NCBI GenBank assembly: GCA_905147135.1 | Contig: LR990060.1 | Coordinates: forward strand, 8,634,001-8,698,000 | Reading direction: 5' to 3' | DNA: 64,000 bases | From: Blastobasis lacticolella | Lineage: Eukaryota; Arthropoda; Insecta; Lepidoptera; Blastobasidae | Shown here: positions 20,498-31,139 of the stretch, in pieces | Layout of the letters: each line of letters begins with the position of its first letter | Position numbering within the stretch: position 1 is the first letter of the stretch | Notes under the pieces: generated by a model | The model's input: only the letters and a program-made list of their open reading frames with translations | Told to the model about the DNA's origin: nothing | The model's database searches: none | Program-made: the position numbers and the translations under genes

Positions 20498-20941
20498 TGA
20501 CCCTATCTGCCGTTACTAGTCATTAGAAATGAATTTGTGCAGTAATTTCCTAAAATGGTCCTTTTACAAATAAGTTCGACATAATTTTTTTATAAATTAC
20601 GAATTAGTTCCGACCGAGAGGTTTTAATTAGTTACGTGTTAGTTACTAGAGGTTAACGACCGCTGTTGCCTATATATTTGACACCTACTATATAGTATTA
20701 AAGCGCAGTCACATTACGTCGTTTTCCCGCATTCGTGAGCCCGAAAGCATTTATTTCGGGCACTGGACTGAAATTATGGACTTTCTAAGCAATCTACAAC
20801 CCTTTGACAGTTTAATTACACAACTACATAATCTTGTTCTCGAAATAATTATTTTGCTGCTACATCATGTTTATAGTAATCGTTTTGTTAGTTAGTTAGC
20901 TTGACTTGCGCCACAAGTGTTGCTATGCCCATTTTTAAATC
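20498..20941. other. No recognised feature
   Basis: AT-rich, no coding signature. Confidence 0.4.
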
Positions 20942-21108
20942 GACGACCTGAGTGGTTCAGTTGGTTAACATCTGGCCGGTCTGCCACGTAGAGGTCCCAG
21001 GTTCCATTCCCGTTCTAGTAGAAATTGAAATGATGAATTTTAATTTCTGTTACGGATCTGGGTGTAGCCTGTAAAAAAGTATATAAGTAGTTTATTAGCT
21101 ATCTACGT
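20942..21108 (+). mobile_element. SINE family A, first of a head-to-tail pair
   Basis: tRNA-like head GACCTGAGTGGTTCAGTTGG, a degraded B box (GGTTCCATTCC), then GAAATTGAAATGATGAATTTT and GTATATAAGTAGTTTATTAGC. It is cut where a second copy begins at 21109. Confidence 0.75.
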
Positions 21109-21237
21109 GAAGACCTGAGTGGTTCAGTTGGTCAACATGCCGCATGCCGGTCTGCCATGCAAGAGGTCCTGGGTTCGATTCCCGGCCGGGCAGAAATTGA
21201 AATGATGAATTTTAATTTCTGTAATAAAGCTGTGTCA
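21109..21237 (+). mobile_element. SINE family A, second of a head-to-tail pair
   Basis: It again starts GACCTGAGTGGTTCAGTTGG, with an intact B box GGTTCGATTCC and CCGGCCGGGCAGAAATTG. It stops after AATTTCTGTAATAAAG. The junction with the previous copy falls within that copy's 3' part, so this is either a SINE-in-SINE insertion or a dimer. Confidence 0.75.
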
Positions 21238-21837
21238 ATTAGTCCAAGCACATCTATATTTTAATTTACCACCGACAAAAAAATCACTCTAACCAAATGC
21301 AGCGACTTTTCATCGCTTACCAAAAAGAACCAACAACCGCAACTTACTTCCAATGCTAAATCTGTAGCCAAATAAAGCAAGGTAACCACCAAACAATCCA
21401 TTCTCATAGTCACATCAATTTCTATGCCCTCAGCGCTCGAAATTGCGTCGGAAACCCGTCTTAATTGCGAACTCTGACAAGCTTTTGTATACCGAAATCT
21501 GCTTGTTACGTCACAGATAGCTTTTTGTTAATGAAAATCGTCGGAAATAAATGAGTACTCGCGTCGACGTCGATTCGACGAATTCCAATAAGTTAGCAGA
21601 GTGGAAGTTGTCGACAGCGCGTGAATTGTGAATTAAACTATAGGTTGTGTCGTTCCAGGATTAAATTGTAATGCTTTTTGGCTGCAGCTGGAGCTGAATG
21701 AGTCCGACGCGACTGTTTTACTGTTAAGTATAATGAAATCGGGCTGTTCGATTGTGGTGCATTTACAAACTAGAACCGAATATGTTGTGAGGTTTCTAAA
21801 CGATATAGAAAATAAATATATACCTATACCTAGTATG
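21238..21837. other. No gene recognised
   Basis: About 600 bases without a recognised repeat or domain. Confidence 0.4.
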
Positions 21838-21950
21838 ATTGATGGATTGACATTGCATTGATATTGAATGCGAGAGCCAACGGCTCACGACGCGAGGATG
21901 CCGAAGATCGGGCGAAGTGGAGAAGAATGAGTAAGAAAGCGGACCCTGGC

Positions 21951-23077
21951 TACTCCCGATAAAATATCTGAAGCTATATCTGCTGTAAACCGTGACCTGG
22001 AGCGTGTCTCTGCATGGAGTCGTAGGTATGGTCTCAAGGTCAACCCTCTTAAAACTCAGCTTATTGTCATCGGTAGTTCAAGAATGATATCTAAAGTCAA
22101 CAAAATGGTACTTCCTGATATTGTTTTCGATGGTGTTCGCATCCCGAGGACTAATACGGTGAAGAACTTGGGCATATTCGTGGACGAGACTCTCTCGTGG
22201 ACTGCCCAGATCGCTAGCCTGAGCCGAAAGCTTTTTGCTGCATACTCTTCCTTGAGAAGATTGCGTAATTTCCTGCCGATAGACACCAGGGTGGCGTTGG
22301 CGCAGTCTTTGCTACTGTCAGTTCTGGACTATGCGGATGCCTGCTTTCTGGACATTACTGAAGCCCAGTTAAGCAAACTTGAGCGGCTGCAGAATGTCTG
22401 CATCAGATTTATATTTGGGCTCCGTAAGTATGACCATGTCTCGGAGTATCGAGCCAGGTTGGGTTGGCTCCCAATCCGACTTCGCCGGAATGCTCGTCTC
22501 GTCTCTCTTCTGTACTGTGTGCTGTTTGGGAAATCATCACCGGAGTATCTCAGCGATCTCTTTACGTTTACGTCCGACACGCAGAGCCGCTCTTTGCGCT
22601 CTTGTCGTGATAGGATGCTGGAGATGCCTGCCCATGCAACGGACTTCTACCATAAATCGTTTGCGGTGCAGGCGGCTGGACTCTGGAACGCGTTGCCCCG
22701 CGACATTAGATGTGCGGAATCACTGCACACATTTAAAAATAAAGTAAAGCAGCATTATCTAATGTCTGTAGTGGGGTAATTGTGTGTGCTGTGGTTCTGG
22801 GTTTTTGTCTGGTATTTATTATTTATTTATGGTTCTGTGGGTATTTTGTTGTGAAAATGTATGTATTTTCTTTTTTTGTATATTTTTTGTCATAAGTGAT
22901 GCTTTTGTGTGCACTACCTGTCTGTTGTTTTAATCCTGTGCTTCTCTCCATACTAAGGTTGTCTGGAAGAGATCACATTAGTGATAAGACCGCCCTTTGT
23001 ACTATCTACCATATTTTTTGTATCTGTACTTGTGTTCTATGGTGTGCAATAAAGAGTTTTGTATTGTATTGTATTGT
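21951..23077 (+). mobile_element. 5'-truncated LINE copy (1127 bp) with 15-bp target duplication
   Basis: It starts abruptly in RT coding sequence and ends with AATAAA (23048-23053) and a (GTATT)n tail (to 23077). AAAGCGGACCCTGGC flanks both ends. The (TATTG)-type tail matches that of the full-length LINE at 14085-19110, but the proteins differ, so they are related rather than identical families. Confidence 0.9.
21952..22779 (+). CDS. Partial non-LTR reverse transcriptase, C-terminal 275 residues
   Basis: The open frame enters at the truncation point (TPDKISEAISAVNRDLERV), so it lacks the endonuclease and the catalytic YADD part. It continues with GLKVNPLKTQLIVIGSS, a palm-to-thumb block (TVKNLGIFVDETLSW), LDYADACF, KLERLQNVCIRFIFGL, and ends WNALPRDIR...FKNKVKQHY before the stop at 22777-22779. 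The order fits the RT thumb and C-terminal region of jockey/CR1-like elements. The frame is undamaged, suggesting fairly recent insertion, but it cannot be active without its 5' part. The first ATG (22084) is internal and not a real start. Confidence 0.85.
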   Translation, partial: TPDKISEAISAVNRDLERVSAWSRRYGLKVNPLKTQLIVIGSSRMISKVNKMVLPDIVFDGVRIPRTNTVKNLGIFVDETLSWTAQIASLSRKLFAAYSSLRRLRNFLPIDTRVALAQSLLLSVLDYADACFLDITEAQLSKLERLQNVCIRFIFGLRKYDHVSEYRARLGWLPIRLRRNARLVSLLYCVLFGKSSPEYLSDLFTFTSDTQSRSLRSCRDRMLEMPAHATDFYHKSFAVQAAGLWNALPRDIRCAESLHTFKNKVKQHYLMSVVG

Positions 23078-23130
23078 AAAGCGGACCCTGGCAAAGGCCG
23101 GGATAAGAACTAGAACGATAACTATAACAT

Positions 23131-23309
23131 AGTTTGAAATAAAGTCGCTACTCGCCGTCTGTATCTGTGTACACTTAGATCTTTTAAACTACCCAACGGA
23201 TTTTAATGCGGTCTTCAACAATAGATAGAGTAATTCAAGAAGAAGGATAAAAAGGGTAGGTAGGGGCAAAGTAGGTTTAAGCGAACGAAGTTGCGTCGGG
23301 TCAACTAGT
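23131..23309 (-). repeat. Interspersed repeat family H
   Basis: Reverse-complement copy of the 9332 repeat: on the minus strand ACTAGTTGACCCGACGCAACTTCGTTCGC near 23307, with AAAGTCGCTACTCGCCGTCTG at the other end. Confidence 0.6.
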
Positions 23310-23490
23310 AAATGTAAATAAATTATTTATTTCTTAAAAAAGTACCTTAAATCTATGTTTGCTGGAGACTCCTTTTAAGCGTAGCCTGTATGAGGAAGCA
23401 CCTATTTACTGCATGATATAGGTATCTACATACATAATTATTATTCTAGTTGTTACTATAAGAGAATATGAATATGAAATTGTTACTATC

Positions 23491-23626
23491 AAGAAGCGAT
23501 GGATTGACATCGCTGAGTCGGATGCGAGAGCCAACGGCTTGCGACGCGAGGATGCCGAAGACCGGGCGAAGTGGAGAAGTACTTGTAGAAAAGCGGACCC
23601 TGGCAGAGGCTGGGACGCTAGGACTA
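23491..23626 (+). pseudogene. RTE-like (type 2) C-terminal fragment
   Basis: Translates as KKRWIDIAESDARANGLRRE, then DAEDRAKWRSTCRKADPGRG and WDARTR. It is the best preserved of the type 2 tails here, but is truncated on both sides and lacks the GAT tail. Confidence 0.75.
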
Positions 23627-23691
23627 GATACTCTACTTGTTATGTTGTACAAAGAATGAATGAATAAATAATAAAAAAAATAAAACATCTT

Positions 23692-24038
23692 GTCGTTAAT
23701 GTCCCGGTTGTGCTCTCGCACACAAGGACCCAGGGTCCGCCTTGACCATGATCCAGGATTTGGCAGGTCAGATAATTACAATGGAGCGACTGCCATCTGA
23801 CCTCCATGACCCTTCTACCAGGGGAACCTGACCAGATTGGATCATGATTACACATCCAGTCGCCTGAATGTGCAGGTTTCATCACGATGTTTTCCCTCAC
23901 CGTAAGAGCATCGGTTAGTATTCAACTAATGTACATAACTCAGAAAACAGTCATTGGTACATGGCCGGAGCGGGATTCGAACCTGGGACCCCTGGCTTAC
24001 GAGTCGGATATACTAACCGCTCGACCACCGACGCTCTC
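23692..24038 (-). mobile_element. SINE family B, nearly complete
   Basis: Read on the minus strand: head with GGTCGAGCGGTTAGTATATCC and B box GGTTCGAATCCC, then GTACATTAGTTGAATAC, the CTTACGGTGAGGGAAAACATC block, and the 3' GGGACATTAACGACAAGATG. No clear target duplication was found. Confidence 0.8.
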
Positions 24039-24711
24039 TAAGTTAGGTTAAGTAATTTGATTCGTTATGCGTCTAAACGTGATACATTGAATATTATCAC
24101 AACATCTCTTAAGCACCACATTGAAATCTAATGATAAGCACTGGCTAACCGAAGGGACTTTGGTTCTCTCAATCAACATCATCTGAAACCTTATTATGAC
24201 CAGTTACACCAAACACCAATAACAAAAGGAATCTTAAATACGATTCGAAATAACCTTAACAATTAAATAATATTGTTTAAAAGAGAGATAACGATGAAGG
24301 TGAATTTATACATTGTTTGAACCAATCGGCATGTCTGCCATTCTTCAGTAATTTAGGCGAACGATTCAAATCTCTAAAGCAAAGAAGGGCATTGTGTCCT
24401 TAAGGCATTAAGAGCGATGGAACATCATGAACAGGATTTGAATATTTTAATGTGACCAAATTTATCACGCTTACAATTTAATTTAGCGTTATTTGGAGGG
24501 ATCCTTAAGAAAAACGTTCAGGCGTGACGGATACCTCCGTCTTACTTCGCGCGATGAGTTTATGAAAATTTAATAGATGTTGGGATTTCTTTTAAGTTTA
24601 TTAAATTTTTCTAATTGTTTGTTTTGTTTAAAAGCAGGCTTTGGTGTCATGTGTCGCTGAGGATCGTTTGATAAAGACTTTATATTTTTTATACTAACTT
24701 ATCAGTGACAA
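24039..24711. other. No gene recognised
   Basis: AT-rich sequence without a recognised repeat or domain. Confidence 0.4.
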
Positions 24712-24985
24712 CAAGCTTCCGTGGCTTACCTAGAAGGCGCTAAATAGGCTGCGAACCCAGGTAGGCCGATGTAAAGAGAACCTCTATAGGTGGGGATATA
24801 CAAATGACAGTTCTCACTGCGACTGTGGCATATCTCTGCAAACCATGAACCTCGTTTTATGCTCGGCGCGTGCTAAAACTTGCACAATGGAGGGCTTGTT
24901 TACGGCCAGTTCAAAGGCGTCGCTGAATACTGGGCGAATAAAGCGTAAATCAGAGTTTAGTCCATCGACTCGTTAAGAAGAAGAA
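24712..24985 (+). pseudogene. Non-LTR element C-terminal zinc-knuckle remnant with (AAG)n tail
   Basis: The frame reads ALNRLRTQVGRCKENLYRWG and then HCDCGISLQTMNLVLCSAR. LNRLRTGxGR followed by Cx1-2C...H is the pattern that ends ORF2 of several insect non-LTR clades. The copy closes with GTTAAGAAGAAGAAGAAG, a short trinucleotide tail. It belongs to a family different from the others here. Confidence 0.7.
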
Positions 24986-25511
24986 GAAGTGACAATCGAG
25001 CTGACAGCCCACCTGATGTCCACGGTCATGCACCTAGGTTTCATCTTTAGGGTGAGGACTAAGCAGCGTGCGAGCCGTTGCTGCAACTGCTCATTCGTGG
25101 CGCGTTCACGAAATTTTGACGCATCCTAAAGTTGATATGACCATGCTTGGAAATTTTGCTGGCTACCTTAGCCTTCAAACTGGAACACTTCATTTCAAAT
25201 ATTGTTGCGTGGCGGGAGGAAACAGATATGGAGGTGGGGTAGGGTATTCAGGCGGACTCCTCAGACTTCTCTCACACTTCTCTTTGTTAGTATTGCTCAC
25301 TACGTTACCCGGGACTCTTTTGTATTTTATTTTATTTCTGAGCTTAAATATTCCACAGATAAAAACAAATAAATTAAAAATAAAATATCTGCACATACCC
25401 ATGAACAAATTTCGTACTAATATTATAAATGCTAGCTTTATAACGATGTTTGGATATTTATTACTTCTTCACGCCAATACGTATAAACAGCTACGCGCTA
25501 ATCTACATCCG
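24986..25511. repeat. Unclassified; contains an interspersed repeat block
   Basis: 25065-25120 (CGTGCGAGCCGTTGCTGCAACTGCTCATTCGTGGCGCGTTCACG) recurs reversed at 37605-37735, where it is split by a 76-bp insert. The 164-codon frame at 25068-25562 starts inside this repeat, so I do not call it a gene. Confidence 0.45.
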
Positions 25512-25733
25512 GGGCCCTATTTTTTAATCGCTCGCCTTGATTCGAACGGTTTACAATTTTGATTTTCGGCATGAAAAGGTCGATATTTTGATGCATGATG
25601 CTGATTTTCCCTATTTTTGACCATATATTTTCGATGTTGCCAATGTGATTTAAAATATATAGAATTTTTAATTTTCAACATCAAAATTGATAATCGTTCG
25701 GAGCGAGGCGAGCAATACAAAACTAGAGCCCCT
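25512..25733. mobile_element. Inverted-repeat MITE family E, copy 1
   Basis: The left arm GGGCCCTATTTTTTAATCGCTCGCC...CGGTTTACAATTTTGATTTTCGGCAT and the right arm ending GGCGAGCAATACAAAACTAGAGCCCC are imperfect reverse complements over about 60 bases. A short repeat of the right end (GCGATTCAAAACTAGAGCCCC) follows at 25740-25761. Similar elements lie at 38758 and 47935. Confidence 0.6.
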
Positions 25734-25764
25734 AAGGCAAGCGATTCAAAACTAGAGCCCCTAG

Positions 25765-26007
25765 TATTGCGTCTAGTCAGGAACGTAACAACCGGGCGAA
25801 GTCAGAGCCAAAAGTTAGTACCCACATAATTCAATCCACTGCCATATTGCCCACACATTCTCATTCATTATGTATCATCGTTGCGGTATTTGCGGACACT
25901 TTTCATTATTACCCAATACAAAATAATCCAATAAATTCAAAGGCAGCTTAAAAAGCAATCATTGTAAAATAAACCGCCAGCGTAAATAAACCCTTACGGC
26001 TATATAC
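25765..26007. other. No recognised feature
   Basis: AT-rich. Confidence 0.4.
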
Positions 26008-26152
26008 CCATGACTCTTTTCTGAGTTATGTACATTAGTTGAATGCTAACCAATACTTTTACGATGAGGGAAAACATCGTGATGAAACTTGCTCATTCAG
26101 GCGACTGAATGAGTAACCATGATTCCCCTGGTAGCAGGGTCATGGAGATCAG
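26008..26152 (+). mobile_element. SINE family B, middle fragment
   Basis: From CATGACTCTTTTCTGAGTTATGTACATTAG through GAGGGAAAACATCGTGATGAAAC and CAGGCGACTGAATG to GGTCATGGAGATCAGAT. Head and tail are absent. Confidence 0.7.
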
Positions 26153-26666
26153 ATTTTATTTTATTATGTGTTATTGTAACTGTACACAGGAGATATTTAA
26201 GAAAATTATGACCTGAAAGGGGTTTTTGTAATAGGGAAAGAAGCCAAACATATTTTAATTTTAGAATTGTTATCCTTATGTGTGTCTGTAAGCATGCGAA
26301 TCAGGCAAACACTTTAGTAAAAGCTTAATGCTGACTTTTCTTATAAACTCTCAACAATATTTTTCTACGTGAGTATCCTTAGAAGAAATAGAATTCGATA
26401 AGTTGGTCCGACAATCGTAGCGAGCTTACCATTTTTGCGTTTCTGATACTACGCAACTAGATAATTACTTTGTTCTCTGAGGAAAAAAGCCGCCTGTAGT
26501 CAATTTGCAAATAGGCTTATCGCTTCCAAAACTGGCTTAACTGAAGTTGCAGCTATTCCTATTTATGGTAGGCACACCTTTATGCAAAGTTTCATAAATC
26601 TTTACCTACACAAAAAGATATTCACAAACTAAAACCTAAAGACGTTTATTATTGAAAGTGTTAGTA
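26153..26666. other. No gene recognised
   Basis: No domain or shared repeat seen. Confidence 0.4.
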
Positions 26667-26925
26667 GAGCTCGTCTAGTCTAAAATGACGCGCCCCACTA
26701 CTTAGTTGATTTCGATGTGTGAGTGCAAATATTAATAACGACACTTCATCTGTGTGGGAGCGTCGACTGCTCCAATCGAACGACGCGAGCTCCTACGTTG
26801 GTGTCTCACCGGCAACTGAATGACCAATTACAACGGCATTTGTATATGTATTGCGTCCATATTTTAAACTTGCTTGTGTGCGTTAATGCGATAGTGGGGC
26901 GCATCATTTTAGATTAGACGAGCTC
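26667..26925 (-). mobile_element. TA-flanked MITE family G, copy 1 (long subtype)
   Basis: Terminal inverted repeats GAGCTCGTCTAGTCTAAAATGACGCGCCCCAC, about 35 bases, with TA at 26665-26666 and 26926-26927. It lies in the opposite orientation to copies 2, 3, 4 and 6. It carries an interior GTCGACTGCTCCAATCGAACGACG block shared only with copy 6. Non-coding; a Tc1/mariner-superfamily non-autonomous element by its TA target. Confidence 0.85.
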
Positions 26926-26947
26926 TAACAATATATCTTACATACGT

Positions 26948-27296
26948 AGGAGCGTCGGTGGCTGAGCGGTTAGAGAATACGACTCGTAAGCCAGAGGTCC
27001 CGGGTTCGAATCCTGCTCCGGCCATGTACCAATGACTGTTTTCTAAGTTATGTACATTAGTTGAATACTAACCGATGCTCTTACGGTGAGGGAAAACATC
27101 GTGATGAAACCTGCACATTCAGGCGACTGGATGTGTAACCATGATCCAATCTGGTCAGGTTCCCCTGGTAGTCATGGAGGTCAGATGGCAGTCGCTTCAC
27201 TGTAATTACCTGACCTGCCTAATCCAGGATCATGATGAAGGCGGACCCCGGGCCCTCGTGCGCGACCGGGACATTAACGCCAAGATGATGATGATG
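26948..27296 (+). mobile_element. SINE family B, full length with target duplication
   Basis: The best reference copy, 349 bp. It has a tRNA-like head with A box TGGCTGAGCGG (26959-26969) and B box GGTTCGAATCC (27003-27013), the family body, then GGACATTAACGCCAAGATGATGATGATG. ATCTTACATACGT flanks it at 26935-26947 and 27297-27309, a 13-bp target duplication. Pol III would transcribe it from the internal boxes; movement needs a LINE reverse transcriptase. It landed 22 bp from the end of a MITE. Confidence 0.9.
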
Positions 27297-27309
27297 ATCT
27301 TACATACGT

Positions 27310-28249
27310 CGAGCTCATACATTATAACAAGAGCGTCGGCACGCGCGCTTTTGAAATTCATACAATTTTGAATTGACAGCATAACGTAACCTGCGTCGCC
27401 AACGCTTGTCCTCCACGACTCTATGTTGCCATTGAAAACGGCAGAGATTTCATTACACTTTTATGGCACAAGTTATCCGGTTAGTATTATTCTGTTGCAG
27501 GCGTCATAGGTCGAGTAGAACTGAGCGACCATGACACATGCAACTAGGTATGTTATCTAGGTAAAAATAATACTACCCGTGGTAATAAGCCCGATAACAT
27601 AAGCGACGAAAGTGTAGTAAATAACCATGAAAGTCTTAAAAGAAATTTCACTGATAGACGGACAGACATCCCAGTCAAACGAACTACCTATCTAAACATT
27701 TCCAGTTACCGCAGTGAACGAATCACATGTTCACTGCGGAACTTCAAAAATGGTAAAGTATTAATAGCATACAGCAATAAAGTACACTACTGGCCATCGA
27801 ACCAAGCAAGGATACAAGTTGTAATCCAGCTTTATTTCAAACAGCGGGTATTTTGTTTCGACGCGAACAGCCTCAGACTGTGCCGGTGCTGCATGGTGAT
27901 AGGCGGAGCGGGTAGCGATTTCATGGGCGGACCATAAGATGCTAGTTTTTAACCCCTGACGTAATCTTCCTCGTTCGTTTGTTGCCTTCTGTTATAATAA
28001 GTTTGAAGTAATTTAGGTTTATCTGTGCATATCAGTAATTCAGTAATTCAGTTTTATTGCATAATCAAGTACATTGATGGTAGTAGTACAAGATACCCAA
28101 GATATCTCTGTGTATCTGTGAATCCGTGTGGCTGTGACGTCGTAACTCCCAAACGGATGGACTGATTTCGATTCGAAGACAACCCCATTTACCCATATAG
28201 GATACTTTTGAGTCCAACATGTATATTAATGAAATTTCCTAATATAAAT
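27310..28249. other. No gene recognised
   Basis: About 0.9 kb with no coding signature or shared repeat. Confidence 0.4.
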
Positions 28250-28365
28250 TCCTTGCAATGATTTTAACAATATATTATAAGTAATTTAACTAACAACATA
28301 ATATGGACTGTTAAAAATAATATTTGTATGGTCTGAAATAAATGATTAATAATAATAATAATAAT
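28250..28365 (+). repeat. Retroelement 3' tail with (AAT)n
   Basis: GACTGTTAAAAATAATATTTGTATGGTCTGAAATAAATGATT followed by a run of AAT units. The same 3' UTR recurs at 32165-32255, also on the plus strand. A LINE 3' end is likely, but its coding part is not visible. Confidence 0.5.
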
Positions 28366-28549
28366 TACGATATATCAGATCAATTATTGGTCAAAACTTC
28401 TTGTAATGAACTTTTCTTCTTTTCGACTCTCCTAATTTTGAAGCGCCAAGATATTCTGTTTTGGATTGTCGGATCAGGGGGCTTACCATAATCTTTTACA
28501 CAACAAATAAGTTTTGTTGTAGCTTAATTATAAGCTTTTTTATGTATTA

Positions 28550-29103
28550 GCTATGCATACTGGTACTGGTCCATCAGGTCAACGTATGGCGTCCTCAGCC
28601 TTTTTTGCTTACCGGTAGGTTCAAAGCCTTTTTGACCATATGTTTGTCGCATATGTCTTTCTGTTAATTTGTCTAATACAGCAGCTACTTTGAAGCTGCT
28701 TTGTCTAGCTTTGTTACCCCTCCTGACCACCTTAACATTAGTTTCTGTGGTATTTGTATTTTACGTATGTGTGTTTTTTTTATTGTCCAGTATACTGACC
28801 CATATAATAAAGCCTGTCTCACTATTTTATCAGCTTAACCTTTTATGCGGATAGGATGCTTGTTGGAATCACAGAGAACTCCAGTTAAAGATCTTCATTT
28901 CTGCTTGGCCACACTTACTGTGTATGCCACGTCTGGTTCATATCTGCACTACTTGCAATGATGGATCCCAAGTATTTCAATTTCACAAATTTCAGTACCG
29001 GTGTTAAATCAGGGTAACAGGCTTCTGTCCCATCAGTGACGTCCGCAAGGTTGTCGCCCGTGCTCGCGCCGCGCTTTTTCACGATTGACTGGTAGATAAG
29101 GCT
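28550..29103 (-). pseudogene. RTE/BovB-like reverse transcriptase remnant
   Basis: The minus strand gives VKLKYLGSIIASSADMNQ, then after frameshifts GVLCDSNKHPIRIKG, ALLYGSVYWTIKKTHTRKI and LMLRWSGGVTKLDKAASK. These match the YLGS...I, LLYGSE-WA-KK and MLRWM-GVTR blocks behind the RT core of RTE/BovB-like elements. Several stops and shifts make it long dead. A second RTE tail is inserted at 29104-29266. Confidence 0.7.
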
Positions 29104-29266
29104 CATCATCATCCGAGCGGTCAATCCCAGCTACTCTCGCGTCCGACTCGGCGATGTCAATCCATCGCTTCTTAGGTCTCCCGCGGGACCTCTTTCCTAA
29201 TACAGGCAGTTTTAGATATATATTTCCCACGTATCCCTGGGGCTTACGCAACACATGGATACTGGA
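29104..29266 (-). mobile_element. RTE-like (type 2) 3' end, 163 bp, with 18-bp target duplication
   Basis: The minus strand encodes GKRSRGRPKKRWIDIAESDA and then a short (GAT)n tail at 29104-29112. Relative to other type 2 tails, the GLRREDAEDRAKWRR...ADPG segment is deleted. TGACTGGTAGATAAGGCT flanks it exactly at 29086-29103 and 29267-29284. It sits inside an older RTE-like RT fragment. Confidence 0.85.
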
Positions 29267-29284
29267 TGACTGGTAGATAAGGCT

Positions 29285-29672
29285 ATTTTTACATAAATAA
29301 GATTATTAAAATCGCTTCCGCACAACACTAAAACCAAGGAAAAGTGTCTCACATAAATCTACAGCGTCCGAGGTCGTGTTGATACTCCCGGTAATGTTTT
29401 TAGATGCCATACTTATATTTTTTCCTCTTTGATTAGCGAGTATTTGAGTGCAATGATAGAATATTGAACTAATTTATAAGTAATGTTTGTACGATTTCGG
29501 TTTATACCATGATGCTATAATATCAGGATACTCATTAACCAAGGTACGCGGTATAAACCTTGTTCTTTAAAGGCACTCTCTAGCTCGTTTACTTGCTCGA
29601 AATTATGCAACGGGTTTATTACATATTTACAAGTAGTTCTAATAGGTTTATATTAATAGGTTCAAAACGCAC
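29285..29672. other. No gene recognised
   Basis: AT-rich. Confidence 0.4.
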
Positions 29673-29740
29673 AAGTGGTGGTCCATAGTCTGTACCTACC
29701 CCGCCTGTGGGACAGAGGCGTGAGCTTTATGTATGTATGT
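29673..29740 (+). repeat. Retroelement 3' end with (ATGT)n-type tail
   Basis: GTGGTCCATAGTCTGTACCTACCCC...GGGACAGAGGCGTGAGCTTTATGTATGTATGTG. The same end recurs at 41268-41330. I recall tails of this look as common in Lepidoptera; the source element's 5' part is not present. Confidence 0.5.
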
Positions 29741-31139
29741 GACCCATCAAAAATCCATAACATGCAAAAAAATACTTTAAAACGCATTAAATTAAAAACC
29801 CATGACTTTCTTTGTAATACTCTTTATATTACTAATATTACAAAAAGAAAAGATTTGTATTTTCTTTTGTAATAAAAAGTTAAAGACTGCTGGACAGATT
29901 TTAATATAGCTCCTTTATTTCCGAGTGACATAGCCTACTTTTGTACCCAAAAAATAATAGGATCCTATGGGAAAGTTGAATATTTACAGATATCCGAACT
30001 GCACATAGGTAACTACAGCTAGCAGGGAACGGAAAGTCTGTCATATTTTATAAAGCAATTGGTCCCCGCTAACCTAAATCGAAAGCGAAGTATGATTGAA
30101 ATAATTTGTCATAGCAAAAATAATAAAATCTTTTAGATAATTGAGACGATTAAAATAGTTGTATCAAAAGAAACCACCTTACCGCGAGAGAGAGCGCTAA
30201 CAGCGGTGGTCTTACAATTTGTCTAGCCACCCAGTGCGCCGGTGAAATGCACAACTTAGCAACAAAGGGAGCCGATCACAGCAAAACAAACAAACTTTTT
30301 CTGCAGCCAACTGAATAAAATCAATAACACCGAATACCCAACATTTGAGCGTGGGACTTCCGTATTTTTCCCTTAAAAGTCTTTGAGCTCTAAGAGAATT
30401 GTCAAAGGAATTATATATGAAGAACTTGTTTTGAGCGAGGGGAAATTCTGATGCAAGTCTGCAATAACATTGTTTGTTGCTTGCTATTCTACCTTTGTGA
30501 TCGTCAAGTAAAAACAACAATGACGTCCGATGTCATGTAGGAGTTTAAAGAAGTTTTATCGCAGAATTTGTTTTTTGTATCATTTTGATAGCGCGATGTA
30601 GAAATTGTTAAGTAAGCGCCATATGTGTGCCAAGCTTGCCAACTTGAGTCTGTTTGTACCCTAGAAAAGTAATATTTTTAAATGGTACACGAAAGATAAA
30701 TATACGTAGATGGGATGACAAATATACATAGACAATGTTTATTTGACAATTTCTACAATATAAATAAACAAAAAAAATATTACAACATAAAAAAAATCAT
30801 AATAAAAAGAAATTGAGTAAATTAACACTTAATTATACAGGATAAAAATTATCTCAATTAAATGAATCTGACTATCGCCAGGACAAAAATATTTAGGGAT
30901 TCTAAAATTATTAATATAAAGAAGTATGATTCCATACAGGCACGCGCTCGATTCATCCAACAAGACCGTACAAACATCAAAACGAAGTACGAATATCAGC
31001 AATCAGGAACACACAATACATGCAAATGACTCGAAGAAAGCCGTCACTAGAAGACTAGACGCAAACATAAATCTAGTTCCAATACTGGATTCAATCACAG
31101 GTGAATAAGCCATTGTGTACTAGCGAAGAGCCGACCAAG
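29741..31139. other. No gene recognised
   Basis: About 1.4 kb, AT-rich. A 102-codon minus-strand frame (30212-30520) shows no domain. Confidence 0.4.

Larger units (their letters stand above)
21838..23125 (+). pseudogene. RTE-like (type 2) C-terminus split by another retroelement
   Basis: Left part 21838-21950 (GATTGACAT..., then coding similar to RANGSRREDAEDRAKWRR and SKKADPG). The right part resumes at 23078 (AAAGCGGACCCTGGCAAAGG...). The 15-mer AAAGCGGACCCTGGC occurs on both sides of the insert (21936-21950 and 23078-23092), so the sequence was interrupted by the 21951-23077 LINE copy. Confidence 0.75.

Noticed and set aside
25068..25562. 164-codon plus-strand open frame
   Set aside because: Begins in an interspersed repeat and ends in a MITE arm; no domain.
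26948..27025. Functional tRNA gene (also 8337, 40833, 60322, 61754)
   Set aside because: A and B boxes are present but the acceptor and T stems do not pair fully, and each continues into a SINE body.
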